This document shows positions 20,358 through 35,005 of a DNA stretch of 64,000 bases, piece by piece. Made by a program: the position numbers and the translations under genes. This DNA is from Heterodera schachtii (taxonomy: Eukaryota > Nematoda > Chromadorea > Rhabditida > Heteroderidae): contig SIJG01000015.1 of NCBI GenBank assembly GCA_023374025.1, positions 257,547 through 321,546 of the forward strand. The letters run 5' to 3'. A model generated the notes under the pieces. That model worked only from the letters and a program-made list of their open reading frames with translations. It was not told the DNA's origin and did no database searches. Within the stretch, counting starts at the first letter, position 1. Each line of letters starts with the position of its first letter.

Positions 20358-20592
20358 TGTTCGGTCCGAGGGGTCAAGGAACACGATCAATAAATAAATG
20401 TTTATTGACGAACAATAAATAAAAGTGAAGGACAATTTGGTCGGAGGAAAAATGACAATTTTAAATGAATGAGGAAAGACAAGGAGGGAGAGAATGATCG
20501 TCTATTTATGGGGGAATGACAACAACAAAAAAAATGGCGGGGAATTTGAATAGGCAGATCGCCATAATATTTCAAATAGGCACATCCGAACA
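20358..20592 (-). repeat. 5' LTR, 235 bp
   Basis: Identical to 15440-15674. In the element's orientation the CATAAATAG box (20501-20510 on plus) lies near position 85 of the LTR and is the likely core promoter for the genomic RNA. Confidence 0.97.
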
Positions 20593-22319
20593 AATAAAAA
20601 TAAAAAATTTCTAAATACGAAACCATAATTTGATATATTATATGAACAATAGCATAAGATTTTTACATGAAATATTTAATTAAAAAATTATTCATTAAAT
20701 CTCATTTATATAGATAAATTATTTTTTCAATTATTTATTCCTTAATGGCAAACATAAACATCATAATAAAAGAAATTAAATAGCTACATAAAATTTAATT
20801 AATATACAAACCAGATTATAATAAATATTGATCAGAAAGTGATTGATTTACCGAAATAAGTAATTATTAAATAAAGATATAAAATTCATTGTTATTTCCG
20901 TGCCTAATTTTATCAAGCAACATTAAAAAGAAAAGAATATTCTCAAATACGTCGTGAGTTTCAGTTTCCTAATCAAGTTATAATTTAAAAAATTATTAAA
21001 TGAATGATTCACATAAGAAAATATAATTTATTAGCCTTTTAATCATATAGAAAACTTTAAATAGTAATAATTATATTTGTCTATATAAATAAAAAACATT
21101 AGCAATATGAATATTTTGCAGAAATCTATTAAAATGTATAACGGAAAAATAAGCTTTTAACAAATTTATTGTAAGTTTTTTATTTAATTATTTAAAAAAA
21201 ATTTATTCCTGTGTTTGAAGAAATTATTCAAAACAAACAGCTGGAAAAGATTTGAAATTATAATTTAAAAACAAAAATATTACGTAATTGAATTTAATTT
21301 TGTAAAAAAAAAAATTTAAAAATGGTTCAATCCTCAGGATAGTAATTTAATATAAGAATTTAATCTCAATTAATATATATGAAACAAAAAAAAATTATTA
21401 TAAACATAGATATAAATTAGATAAAAAATTTTAATTTAAAATATTATTTTAACACAATAAAGAAGAATTCTAATAAAAAATTTCACATAAATAAAAAATT
21501 AATATTTATGCCAATGCTCAAATCTCCAGAATCTGTTTTGCAAAATATTATGTTAAAATAGATTAATTGGAACATCATTAAATATGTTTATTAAATGTAA
21601 TATATAATTATTATATGAAAATAATTATAAATTAGTATTATTAAAATTATTATTAATTTGTGGTCCCACTTTTTTAAAAAGCAAAAATAGCATATTTTCC
21701 TCTTTTTAAATTTCTTTCATTATTCTTGATTTTAAAACAATTTTTTTTAATTTTGTTATTAATTTATTTTATTATTGTTTTTTCAAGCAAAATAATTTTG
21801 AATTTTTATCAATTTAAATTTTTTTGTGTTTGTTTTTGTTTTTAATCACCTTTAATAAAAAAATTTTTTTTTTCTCGCTGGGATTTTAAACAGGGGCGGG
21901 CTCTTTGACATTACAAAATTTTATAAATAATTTTCATTTCTTAGTGGTATATTTTCCCGATTTTATTGCATTTTATTGAATTTTTCGGAAATAACGCCAA
22001 TTTACAAAAGCTGCTTAAAATGATACAGATTGTTTTTATTACTAATTTAGTTCATATATCGATAAATGCATAAATAACACCATTATTATTAAAATATTCT
22101 TTGAATTGAACGTACATAATATTTTAATAAATAATATGAAACAATAACTTTTTAAAAATTGTAACAAAAATTTTAATTCGTTCAAATAAATTATGTTACT
22201 GGTGAATCTTTTAAATAAAATTTATTATTTTATCAAAATTCACCAAACACAACGGCAAATTAAAATACAAAGACAAAATAAAATATTAATAAACTAATTA
22301 TAAAATTATTTTTTATTTT
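20593..22319. other. AT-rich DNA, nothing recognised
   Basis: Starts with the right-hand AATAA duplication of the retrotransposon. The rest is AT-rich low-complexity DNA. A 10-bp G-rich spot (CAGGGGCGGGC at about 21890) has no partner. Confidence 0.5.
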
Positions 22320-22385
22320 CGGTTTACCTCAGTTGGGCCGGCATGTTTGGGCCCCTTACGTTTTAGCCCCAGCACGTTTTTTACT
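22320..22385. other. Small GC-richer patch
   Basis: Contains TTGGGCCGGC, TTTGGGCCCC, TTTTAGCCCC and AGCACG in quick succession, a degenerate GGGCC/GCCCC repeat of unknown origin. No ORF of note. Confidence 0.4.
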
Positions 22386-22954
22386 TTAATCCAACGTTAT
22401 GTTATCATTCGAAAGCTTAAACTTTTTAGAAACTGTTTTTTCTAAGATATGCTTCGCGATTAAACAATTGCTAAAAAAGTTATATAAGAAAATTGCGAAA
22501 AATATTTATTTTTGAAGTTTTTTCTTAATAATTTTTTTACAAAAATGAATCTTGATCGTTTAATTGATAAACAGTTTTTATTTATTAAATGTTAAACTAT
22601 TTTTAAAATTTCTCTAATTCATTTCTGTTTCAAAATCTAAAATATCTGAAATGAAGAATTGATTAATTTGATTTTTTTAAATCATTAATTTATTAGATTA
22701 TAATTTTAAAACGATTTTTTTTTAATATTTTTTAAAATATTTGTAACTAAAATATGCTTCATTTTCATGTTTTCAAAAATTCCTAATGACTGTGGATCAA
22801 TGATAGCTTGTGATGCAATATGGGTGCTTTTTGTTAGCGTTGACTTTTTTAATCGATAAAAAATATATAAAATTATTTATATTAATTTTGAAGTTTTTAT
22901 TTTAAAGAAATATTTTGATGGGTATGTAAATAAATTAAAATCCTCTTATTTGTC

Positions 22955-23065
22955 ACTGATTTTTATTCAAATGGTAAAATGGCGGTATTGTGTTGCTTCA
23001 AAATTCTCTTTATCCAAATATTTTATTTTCAAAAAATTACTAGTAACAATTTGTTTTAATAAATT
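22955..23065 (+). repeat. Dispersed repeat R6, copy 1
   Basis: Shares ATTCAAATGG(T/C)AAAATGGCGG, then TATT...TGTTGCTTCAA, and a T-rich tail with about 56075-56175 in the same orientation. Confidence 0.6.
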
Positions 23066-23260
23066 AATAAAAATTCATTGTTTAAATAGTTTCCCATGAT
23101 ATTTTTTTTGCTTTTTTAAATTGTCTTTGTTAATATTAATTCTAATGGAAAAGTAAATTATATTAATAAAAGTAAACTCTTTCTTTTCGAAAAAAAAATT
23201 AAAAAAATTAAGTTAAAGTCGAAAAATAGAATTTGACTCTCTTTCTTAGAAATAAAAACT

Positions 23261-23287
23261 GTCCTTGGATGCCAAGGACGTCCTTGG
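23261..23287. repeat. Triple GTCCTTGG motif with inverted centre
   Basis: GTCCTTGG (23261-23268), its reverse complement CCAAGGAC (23272-23279) and GTCCTTGG again (23280-23287), giving overlapping hairpin and direct repeat. An isolated patch in an AT-rich setting. Confidence 0.6.
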
Positions 23288-23370
23288 AAATGAGTTTTTG
23301 GAAAAGTTTGAAAAAAAAAATCATTGCTTTTCATTACAGAGAATTTATTTTTCACTGCTATTCTGTCCAA

Positions 23371-26300
23371 TAATTTTAATATTCATTCTCAAATTAGTCA
23401 AATTAATTTCATCAGTTTAAAATTTGTTATCGTTTATCGTTTAAGACGTAGTCATTAGAAAACAAAAAGATTCGTCTAGGTATTATTGTAATGTGTTTGA
23501 ATTTTTTATGAATAAATAAAAAACATATAAATAAAATAAAAAGCTAATAAATAAACTCCAAAAAATAATAAATAAATTATATAAAATAACATGAAAATCG
23601 ACTGTTAATAAATAAATAATACCATAATCTATTACAATTTTATGTTATTAAAATCAATTTTTCAAATTTATAAAAATCAGAAAACATTTAAATAATTGGA
23701 AAAAATTAGATTTTAATTCAGATAAAAATTAATATGCAACTTTAAAACTTTAAATATAAAACAATTGAAAAAATAAATCGACCAAATTAAACCATATGAG
23801 ATGTAAATTTAAAAACCTTATATAAAAAAATCAAATATAAATAAATAATAAAATAAAATCAATTGAAAAAATTTTAAAAACATTTATCTTGTTCATTAAA
23901 CGTAGATAATTAAAAAAATATTAATTAAAAATTACAACCAAAACAATTAAATAAGTAATATGCTATTTTTAATAAATAAATAAATTTTCGTAATTATCAT
24001 ATTGCATAACTTTGTGGAATAATTAAATTATAAATTTAGACTAAAGCTTTTTAACAATTTCATATTATTTATTTTATTATAAAAAATTCTTAAAAAATTA
24101 TTATTTTAGTTGCAAAATTATAAAAAATTATAATTTTTATTTTAATATTAGTCAAACAATTGTATTAATTGAAGAGTTAATAAAGAAATTTTTCTTTATT
24201 ATTTCAGATATTTATTCGATATCATTTTAGATCAGAAAAGTTATTATAATCTAAAAACATATTTTTTATAAAATAAAAAATATTATTTTTTCAAAAAGAA
24301 CAAAATGATATGTGTTTAACTAAAAAAATGAAAGAAATTAATTAAATATATCTCACAAAAGTTGATTACAATAATAAATTATTCAAATTAATAATTATAA
24401 AATAAATTTGCTGTAAGATGAATTTATTAAAGTTCATGATTAAAAAAAATGGTCAATCTTTTTAATATTCAAATTTACTTTAAAATAATTATTTTCTGTT
24501 TTTACTCACGATGCTACGTTTAAAATTTTATTATTAATTTTGAAGGAAAATATTCGTTTATTAATTTAAATTTTAACTTGATTTGGTGATAATTAAGAGG
24601 ATGTTTTTTCATTATTATTTTTTTGTTAATATTTATGAATTAAAATTTTATTTTATCATTATTCAGACTTTTTCAAGATTTGATTTGGAGATTCTCATAA
24701 AAATAAAGCATAAAAATTATAATTTTTTATTTATTCTATTTTAATAAATATTTTATAATCATTTTTCCGAAATAGTTAAATCTTTTTGGTAATATTTTTT
24801 TTATAAATTCGTTTTGAGTTTTTTAATTGTTATTTATGCAAAGATCAAAAGATAAAATTTAAAGAAAATTTTTGGCGAAACCTTATTGTAAGTTCGTGAC
24901 AATATATAAGTAATTTTAATACTTTTAGGATTTTGAGCATACATTTCTAAAAATATAAAATTGTAAATTTTAATAATAACAAAACAAATTAATATTCACA
25001 TTTAAACAATGAATAAAATAACTCTTTAAATAATATCGCTTTAAATGCAGCAATTTAAAAATGAATAACTATTAATATTGTGCGCAAAAGATGAAGAAAA
25101 AAAAACTTGCTGCATTTAGCAAGATTAAAATATTCAACATATAGTTCATTCTTGAAGCTTAATTTAAATACTACAAAATAAAAAATATAATAAAAATTTC
25201 AACAAGCAATAATAATTGATTTTATAATCAAAGTCATTTAAAAAAAAGTATTAATTGTTATTTACAAAACCCTAAATAAATTATTAAAGTAATTTATCAT
25301 GTATATTATATTGAAAATTTAAGTCGAAGGAAAGTATTAAATTAAATAAATAATAAATTATTAAATAATATATATTATCCGAATGTAATATTAATCAAAT
25401 AATTTATAAATATTACTTTATTTAATATTTTGGAATAATTGTTTCAAAATCATAAATATTTATATAATCATTTTTCACATTTTTTATTGAATTATGAACT
25501 ACTTTATTATTTCTTGATCCCCATCAAATTAATTTTTATGCAAAGTTAAATAAAAATTTAAATATTTTTTTTTGTCAAGATTTATTATCTAAACATTTAA
25601 AGATAACGTAAAAAGAAAACTAGAATTAAATGAAAAATACTTAATTTAAAATTGTTGAAATATATTTATTGTCTTTTATATTATTATTTCAAGTTTTTCT
25701 GCCCATATATCTTTTATTTTTGGTTATTTGTTGAGTATGAACGTATTCATAAAATTACATAATTTTTAAATTATTGTAAAAAAATAATCATTTTTTAAAT
25801 AAATAAACTACAAATTTAATTACTTGTATTTTTGAATTATAAAATATGAAAAAAAAATAAAAATAAAAAAATAATAATAATATAGTGGATAGAGAAGATT
25901 AGATCAAAATATGAGTGGCTTTAAATTACAAACCGCAAAATCAGACACATTAGCAGAAAAAGATTCAAAATCAAGAAATAGCTAAATACAAAGAAATACA
26001 GAAAAATTAATAATTTATTTAATTTAAACGAAAAGAATACAATTTTTAATAGGCTATATTCATAATGTTTATTTAATGAAGCGCAGCTACAAGGTTTAAT
26101 GAAAACGAATAAGAATAAAAAGGAAATATTTGCCATAAGGGAATTAAATTTATTAACTCAAGAATTCCTTAACTAATCAACTCATTAAAATGGTGGATAA
26201 GCAATAGAAAAAAAACAAAAATAAAAATTATTCAATTAGAAAAAAAATTATTCCTTTAAATTATAAAAAATCTGATTAGATTACAAATATAATTAAAATT

Positions 26301-29300
26301 AAATTGAAAATATAAAATGGAATATGGAAGTCTGATAACACAAATTATGAATGCTTAAATGCTTTGGAATAAACAAATCATTAATTTGTAAACAATGATT
26401 TACCTATTATTATATTGTATTATTAGAAAACACGTACTTTGAAAAAACATAAATACACATTGAGAAATTTATTGCAAAAAATTCATTTTTTAAAACTGTC
26501 AAGAATATAAAAAATAATCCGCAAAAACCCTTTTATTGATTAAAAAAATTAAAAAATATAAATATTCATTATATAAAGAGCTGGATATGAAGAAGTTCAA
26601 GGTATCGAATATTTTTAAGACCAAAAACGATCAGCTGCATAAATGCGTCAGTGAACAAGATTAAAATATTATAATAAAAAATCAAATTAAAAATGAATAA
26701 TTTCAAGAAAAAATTTAATATTTTAAACCAATTTAAAAAGTTGAAAATTAAAACGATCAACTTATTAATTCCAATTTGAACAAATAAAAATCCTATATTA
26801 TAAAAAAACAATAAGACAATTAAAAACAAAAACATAAAATAAAAAGAGACAAATTCAAATTCAATATAAAAAAAATTATTTAAAATTTTCGAGCAAAAAT
26901 TAGTTAATAAAACACACGAAATTAAATGTTTTTGAAAATATGTACATTAAAAAAAATAATAAACTAACGAAAAAAAAGTATTTAATCTATTTTCAAACAA
27001 ATATTAGCAGCAAATGAGCAAATCAAATAATAAAGAATTAAAATGAATAAATAATAAATTTATTTAAAAATATAATTTTTAAATTTGTTTTTTTTTTTTG
27101 CAATTTATTTGATTATTATTTTTTGAAAGGAATATAATTATTTAAAAGTTGTTTGGTCGTCGAAAAAAGCCAAAAAAAATAATAATTTGTTAGGTAGTTA
27201 AATTTTAATCAGTTTAATAGAAAATAATGAAAACAAAAGCTATTTTTAAATTTAAATCATTAGCTGAGACGAATTTAATTTAATTAATGTTCTTATTTTT
27301 TATAAATAGGAATTAGTGTTTTTTTACAGAAACCAATTAAGAGTTTTTGTTCCATAATGTATAAAAAGGGGTAAAAAGGAATAATCTCCGTGCAACAATT
27401 AACAAGGGTCATTCAAATTTACCATTCGTTGTGAGTGAATAACCGAGGAAGAATAAATTGAAAAAATTCAATTATTGGAAAATAAAATGGAAATCCGAGA
27501 ATGAGCGATCAGAAGTTTTTATTTTTGTTTTTAATAATTTTATTAACTTTTGCCTATTTGAAGATTAACACATTATATAAATGCTTCTTTAACAAAATTG
27601 GAAAATAATAATCATTTTCCAAGACTTGTAATTGTTTTAAATTATTTACTATTTTATTTTAGTATGTTTTTGGAATGAAATAACAAAATTAAAAAATGAA
27701 TGTTTTCAGTCATATAATTCTCGGTAAATATTAAATCAGTATTGTTAAAGATTATTTTTTAATTATTTGATTCAATCATTTAATTATTTTGCCTTTAATT
27801 GATTTATTTTAATAAATCAATAAAATACCATTTTTTATTTATAAAGGATTTTTTATTGATTGCTTATAGATGAGGTTTTCTCGTTGTCTCCTCAACAAAC
27901 TTTTTTTATTATTGCATTAAATTTAGTCAGACATTATATTAAAGGATTTTGAAAAAATTCATCCAATAAGATAATAAAATTCATTTAAAAAATTTCAAAA
28001 AATGAGTAATCAATTTAAATTGCTATTTTATTGGCTTTTTGTAAGAATTATTTACATTATTAAAGTGTTATAATTTGCTTAAAAATTAAAAAAAATTTCA
28101 GAAAAAATTATAAATTAAATGATTAAAATATATTTCTATTTTATTCTAGTCATAATTATTTTACATTATCAAAACATTTTTAAATTTTATTATTTTTCTT
28201 TAAGAAATGCAATGAAGAAATCCCTTAAACTTTTTCCACAAATAATCCACCGAAGTCTTTTTCTAAAAATCTTGTAAAGCTCAATTGTACTTTTTCTTAA
28301 TCTTCGTTTTAAATTTTAATAAAATTTAACTTCATTTTTCACCCTTTCATTCGGTAATATAACATTATTTATGCAGCAATATTATGTGATTAATTCATAA
28401 ATTAGTTTTGGATAATTTTTTCATTAAATTTTGCTTCAATTCAAATTATTCTTTTTTAAAACTTTCCTTTTTACTTTCTCGCTATAAATTTGAAAGTTTG
28501 TTGAACAGCGAAAATATTTTATTTACGAAAGAAGAATTAATTGATTAATTAATGAAAACGCTTTGAAATAGCTAACTAATTGCACTACAATTTAGTACGA
28601 CGGATAATTCGTTTGAATATTGAAATATATTTTTCTTAATACTAGGGTTGAGCGGTTGTAAAAAAAAATCGATCCCGGTAATGAAATGTAACTGCAAAAA
28701 CAGGTACCATATCAACTTTTTAATTACAAAAAAATTTTATTAAAGATTTTTTTGAGAACAATAAATTATTATTTTTATTTAACAATTGTTAATTTGAATA
28801 TGAAATAAAAAGATTATTTTAAAAATAAGTTGTAAATAATATGCAAAATTGCCTTTATTTAAATTGCGATCTAATATTTTTAAATGTTTTGATTGTAGTT
28901 GTTGGATATTTATTAATAAATTGCTATGTTTATTTGCATGAATATTATTATTTTTTTGCCTTTTAAAATTTCATGATCTAGTCACTCTGTTCTAGTTATT
29001 CGTGCTTCAGAAATATTTGTTTAAATTTATTGAGGGATATTAATTGTACTATCATTTATTAAATTATATGATTTTTAAATTATATTTGTTTTAATAAATG
29101 ATAGTGAAATTAAGGATTATTAAATTCTTTTATCTTTTTACAATTTTCAAAGAATAAATAAATTAAAACATAAATATAATAATTATCTTTTTTTAAATTA
29201 TTCCATCCGTTGTTTACAGCGGAATGTTTTATAATCGTTTATTTTTCAGATTAATATTTATTTATTTGTACTTTTAAATGAACAAATATTATTTATATTT

Positions 29301-32300
29301 CCGATAGCTCAACATAATACAAAATATGAGATTTTTTCGTATTAATAATTTTTAAATGACTCCCAGCACAGAATGAAGTATGAAATTTTAATAATTTTGA
29401 AACAAATAATTATTCTTCTTCGATTTTTAATTTATTCTATAAATTTATTATTATAATATTTTTTAATTCATTTTAATGTAATATTTTTAATAGAAAAATG
29501 AATTTCTTGTTTTAATTACTTTTTTCGATAAAAAATTAATGAAAGGACAATGAAAAACACTTATTTGTTAGTCGGTGTCATCTTTGAAATTATTATTTTA
29601 TTATTTAATTAAAATTGCCGTTAATTAACTTATTGGTGGCAAGAAAAATAATTAATTTGTTGTTATTAAATAAAAGAAATATAAAATTTGTTATAAACCA
29701 AAAAATATATATTATTTTTCAATATTCGCTTGGATAAACCGTAATATTTAATTATATTTTTTTTTCATAATCATTAATTTCTGAAAACAACTGTCCAAAA
29801 AAAATTTTCGGTCCGGGTTCGAATTAGGTTAGTGACCGGAATTGGTCAAATTCGGTGTCAGATTTAATTATGGCTTATTTTAAATTCACTTGGCTTGAAC
29901 TATCTATTCATGCAAGCATTAATTAATAATTGTTTCTTTTTAATAGCTTCGCTTTAATTAATTTTCCATATTGTTTTGAAATTCCAAAATTTGTTTATCT
30001 GTTTAAAATTGGCTATTTAATTGTTTTATGAATTTAAAATTTAAATTTCATTCTAATTCATTATGATACAATATATCCATTTGCATATTTTTTCGTGGCG
30101 CTAATCTGAAATGTTGAGTTATTAGAGATTATAACTAATTTTTTTATTAAATGTAAATAAAAATTATAAAATATTAATATTAAGGATAATTTTACTACTT
30201 TAATTAATATTTAAAAAAATTGAAAAATTGAAAACATTTTTATTTTTTGATTCTGTTATCAACTTCTCTGATTATTAATTCGTTTGAATTATTTTTACTT
30301 ATTTTATTGAATTCACAAAAATTTCAAACAAATATTTAAAATTCTTAATTATTAATTGAATAAACTTTTTTTTTTCTAAAATTTCCTTTCAAATTTTATA
30401 TTAATTATTTTAATTATTTAATCCGTAATTTAAATAATAACCAAATAAAAAAAAAATGTCTTATAAATATTTTATATTTTATTTGTTATTTTTTATTTTC
30501 AGTTCTTTGATTAATCTATGCTCCTTCCATTTTCTCAGTTTAGATTCGTGGCTCTTGGCTGTTTTGTTTCACCCGCCGACAAAAATTATAGAACTAAGAT
30601 AATTATTCTGTAATAATATTTTAAAGTTGTTATTTTCAATGCTTTTGAAAAATATTTCAATTTAATTCATTACAAACTTTAATTTTTTAATAATTAAAAA
30701 GATTCAGCTTAATATTATTAATTATAATTTGAGTTTTTGCGAGACAGTCTAGTCTCGACTCGAGATAAGTCTCAGGGTTTCTGGTCTCGGGTTTTCATCG
30801 AGACTATTGAGACTCAATACCAAGGCTTTTCTACACCCAAATAAGCAAAAACGCGAAAATTTTACTTTTCAGATTGTTTTTTTCGCTAAAATGAGTAAAT
30901 TTTAAGCTATATTGTGGTTTTTCTTCTAAAATGATTTTTAATAGCATATTAGCCATTTTTGAAAGATTACTTTGCGTTAAGCGAATTTGAAGAAATTTTC
31001 ACAAATTATACCCTCAACTTGGAAAAAATTATGTCCATATTTTTGCAATTTATGCCCATGTTTCAAACTTTTTGGTCCATTTGAATGATAAAAAAAGAGG
31101 CATAATAGATGTTAAGTTTGTTCATTTTAACAAACTTTATAAAATTTTGAAAACGATTTACAAAAAATATAAAATTTTGATAAATAGCATTTATAAAATC
31201 AAAAAATTGATTTACTTTACATTTTAATAATTAATCTGAGAAACGAAAATTAAATTCCATAAATTTGTTCAATTAATAATTTATATAAACATTAATATTA
31301 TAAATCTTATTTTTTAAATTATTAATTATGGCTTTTGTCGACCTTAAAATTAATTTAATTTCCTAATCGATTCTGTGCTAATTTTTGAGTTGACAACAAT
31401 GTTTTTAAAAATGAAATCCCTCTCTTTTTATTAAGCATATCATTTTTTGCATTTATTTATTTTTTATAATATATTTAAAAAGTACATGGCAAAAAAAATA
31501 ATAATATTAACATAATCCATAAAATTTCTTTATTAAATTATCAATTAAAAAAGAGGAGGGGTCAAACGCAAGATATTCGAAGCGTTGAAAAAACGAACCA
31601 TTCAGTCTGTTTTGTAAATTAGTTTCTTTAAAATCATAAACATTGTAAAGCTGGTTAAGTTTGAGGTTATTATGATTTTCCATGATTAAATTTCGAAAAT
31701 ATAGTTTTATTTATAATTAATAGATCCAACTTAGTCATTTTTTTAAATAATTGGCAAATTTATCATCAAATGGTATTTATGATATTTTCTTTGCAATTTT
31801 GAACGCCAATACTCATTTTTTGGATTATATCACTGTTTAAAATCATATTCAGATGAATCCATAAAAAGATTTTAATTTATTCACAAATTTAAGGTCAGTA
31901 TATTAATATTATTTGAGAATTATTGACTTATTAACTTTTTTTAACTAATAAAATCATAATAAATATATATTATTTTATTCATACGGTTGATTATGGTATT
32001 GTTTTTTAAAGGCGAGATCCCTCTGGTATTTTAGATAATTAAGTTTTGTCATGGAGATATTTAATACCTTTTTATTTAATTTGAATGTGTTTTATTATTT
32101 AAAAAAAATTAAAACAGATTAATTAAAATAGACTAATATAGAATTTGGTTTTATTAAGTAATTATTTTTTAGTTTTCTTATAGTAATTTTTGATTATATA
32201 TTAATTTTATTCTAAGTTAAATGTTATAAAAATAAATATTTTTTTCAAAAAAAAATATTTTTATTTAATTCACTCGTGAAAGATGCAAAAACAAAAGAGT

Positions 32301-34394
32301 GCGAAAATCTGACGCTGCTTAAAATTTATTAAATTTTTATTTTACAATTTTATTTTAAATTTTCAATGACTTTTATTTATTTATTTGTTGTAAATAATAG
32401 GCTGATTATTTTATAACAATTTTTATTAAATATTTTTTTCAAACTGTTAAGTTTATTTTTCTTATTTATTTGATTGAAGTTTTAATTGTTTTCTGAATCA
32501 TAATTAATGAAATATTTATACATAACGAAGCTTGCTTTTAATTATAACTTGTATAGTTTCTTATATTAATATTTATACAAAATTTTATCAACTTTTTAAA
32601 TTGTGAAATATTTGTTATAGTTCTAATCTATGCAAAATACATTCATTATCATTATGTAAATATTTGTACAATAATTATTTATTTGTCAAATTAATTTAAA
32701 ATAACTTAGCAATAACAATCCTTTTTAAATTATAAAGAGTAAACGAATTTTTTATAAAGTTTTATTCAACTTTATACTAATAAATACATCAATAATCAAA
32801 AAAATTACTTGAAAACACAAAATATTTAAAAGTACAACTATTAAAATCATTCAATATTTATAAGCACAACTTGACACGCGATAAACAACATGAATTGAAA
32901 AAATAAAATTAATACTAAGATATTGCTAATAAAATGCAAAAAGCGAAAAATTAATTATTAAATATTATTGTTATCTTTATTTTATTTGGAATTAATTTTA
33001 GTTAGTTAATTTAATCAAAAAATAATTGCAAATTTTGGTCACTGACGTACTATAAAATAACAATAACAATAAAACTGTAATTTATAATAAATTATACAAA
33101 TAAAATAAATGCCATATAAAAGAATTTTAAATATAAAAAAATTAAATAAATTTCAGCATTCAAGGCACAATATATGCTCACGAGATGAATCTTCAAGAAA
33201 TAAAATATTATAATTTTATTCATATTAGTCGTGTTAATTATCAGAATATTTGATATTCTTTTTAAACGGAATATTAAGTTTTTGGAATATTTTGTTAGTA
33301 AATTGTTTAATCAACAGAAAATATTTTTATTTCAGAGTACTAGACTTGTTAATTATTGAAATTAAAAAATAAATGTTCTTCAAAAAATGAAGATCGACAG
33401 AACATGTTACACCACTAAGTACTATAAATTTTTTAATAAAAAATTCTTTTGAGTCTTATTTTTTTTATTTCTGTTGACTGGACAATTTAAATAAATAGTG
33501 AATTCATACTTTATATTTATATTTAGATCTTTATTTTAATAATTAATTTAATTAAAAAATTTAAATTAAATCTTTTTTCTCGCGTAATTTATTAAAACAT
33601 TTATTTTCTATTTTTATGATTACCAGTTATAACACGTTTCATTTTAATAATTAATTAGTATTTTATATATTTAATTGTGTTTTTGATTCTATATTTTTCT
33701 ATATCTCATGTTCTAGACAGTTTCATTCCGATGATCATGTCGATGCGGGTGTTGCTGTAATATTGAGATATATTATAAATACAGAAAAGTTTATTAGTGA
33801 ATTAAATAATTTTAAATACACAGCAATTTAAACTAATTAATATAGAACAAAGAAAAGTGTATATTAAAAATTATAAATTTACCTTTATTTTATGTTTGAG
33901 ACGTTTAATAATTTTGTAAATTTTTTTAATATTTCATTTTATGTAATTAACAATAAGATCATTGTTTTTATTTTTCGGTCACAACAGAAAGTTTTTTGTG
34001 TAATCTTTTATCTATTTGAATGTATAAATACATGATTAAAATAAATATTAGAGAATAATCAATAAATAATTTTTTACAATATTAAATAAATATTCATGTC
34101 TTAATGAAAAATTTGATTGAGGTATTAGTTCTGTTCTCAATTATAAAAAGAAATCTTTTATACTTAACCAATGCATTTTGAAAAATATTAATAATTTTTA
34201 TAAAATTTAATAACATGTTATACATGTTAACTAATTCTGTATAATTATATTTTGGTCACTTTTATTGACAAGTGTATTAAAAAGGTAAAACGCTGCCAAT
34301 CTTGGTAAAGTTGGCATTTTGGCTTTTTCTAAATGAAAAGAATTATTATCTTCATAAGATTATGTCAATTGTGTCCTAGAGCCATTACTCTTTT
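23371..34394. other. AT-rich gene desert
   Basis: About 11 kb of A/T low-complexity DNA. The open frames at 25921-26136 and 26569-26835 are Phe/Leu/Ile-rich products of AT-rich sequence and not credible genes. Small GC-richer spots without identity: 27385-27500, 28645-28715 (TAGGGTTGAGCGGTTGT), 29808-29865 (GGTCCGGGTTCGAA), 30740-30820 (reiterated GTCTCG/GAGAC words), 31550-31605 and 33715-33765. None extends to an exon-like length with a recognisable product. Confidence 0.5.
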
Positions 34395-35005
34395 TATTAT
34401 TAATATTTGTCCATTTAAATATTTCATTAAAATAAAAACTCAACTTCAGATTCAAAATTAAAATAAATAATTTATTTATTTTTTATTAAAACTTTTTTAC
34501 TATTATTTGTAAGAAATTTTGCTATTTATGCATTCCTTTTTGAAATATCATAAAAGCAATGAAATTATTTATAAAATTCATTCGGTGAGATTATTCGCAC
34601 TAGAATTTATTATTAATTTTAAATAAAATTTTTTGAAATTATAAATGTAATTGAAATTTGCTGAAAATTAATTCAAATTTTCTATTTCTAATATTTAACA
34701 CTTGTTCCGACGGAGTTCCATGTGAAGTCGCAGTCAGAAGCTTCGAAACATAATTTTCTTTATTTTTCTTTTACACGTGGTTTGATGTCCATGAATATCT
34801 ATTGAATCATTTTATCTTTGCTATAATTATTTTCAATGTATTATTTATTTCTATATTTTATAGATTTAATAAATAAATTATTATTATTTTTGTATTTGCA
34901 ATTTTAATGCTTTTCTGACTATTTTATGGTGCTAAAATTATGATTTAAATGTCCAATCTAATCTATTAATAAATATTTAAAATAAACAAATATAAATAAG
35001 GATTA
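34395..35005 (+). repeat. Dispersed repeat R3, copy 1
   Basis: The reverse complement is found at about 55525-56055. Shared landmarks in order: TTATTATTAATATTTG, ACTTCAGATTCAAAATTA, ATTTGTAAGAAATTTTGCTA, TTCATTCGGTGAGATTATT, GCACTAGAATTT, TTTGCTGAAAATTAATTCAA, GTGAAGTCGC, GAAGCTTCGAAA, GCTTTTCTGA and ATATTTAAAATAAACAAATA. It is longer and better conserved than the other families, with a GC-richer core near 34700-34745. No ORF. Confidence 0.85.

Larger units (their letters stand above)
15440..20592 (-). mobile_element. Full-length Ty3/Gypsy LTR retrotransposon
   Basis: A 5153-bp element transcribed on the minus strand. It is flanked by 5-bp direct duplications AATAA (15435-15439 and 20593-20597). 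Two identical 235-bp LTRs bracket a primer-binding site, a hairpin-rich leader, Gag with two zinc knuckles and the protease active site, then Pol in the order protease end, reverse transcriptase, RNase H, integrase. Integrase after RNase H defines the Ty3/Gypsy order and not the Copia order. Pol stops only 7 bp before the polypurine tract, so there is no room for an envelope gene. Its base composition is much more balanced than the host DNA, which marks it as a recent arrival. Reading-frame changes between Gag and Pol and inside integrase raise doubts about full autonomy. Confidence 0.97.

Noticed and set aside
25921..26835. Frames at 25921-26136 and 26569-26835 as membrane proteins
   Set aside because: Hydrophobic Phe/Leu/Ile content is what AT-rich DNA gives by default; no codon bias or GC rise supports a gene.
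28645..28670. TAGGGTTGAGCGGTTG as a hAT end
   Set aside because: Resembles a TAGGG-type terminus but has no subterminal repeats, partner end or ORF nearby.
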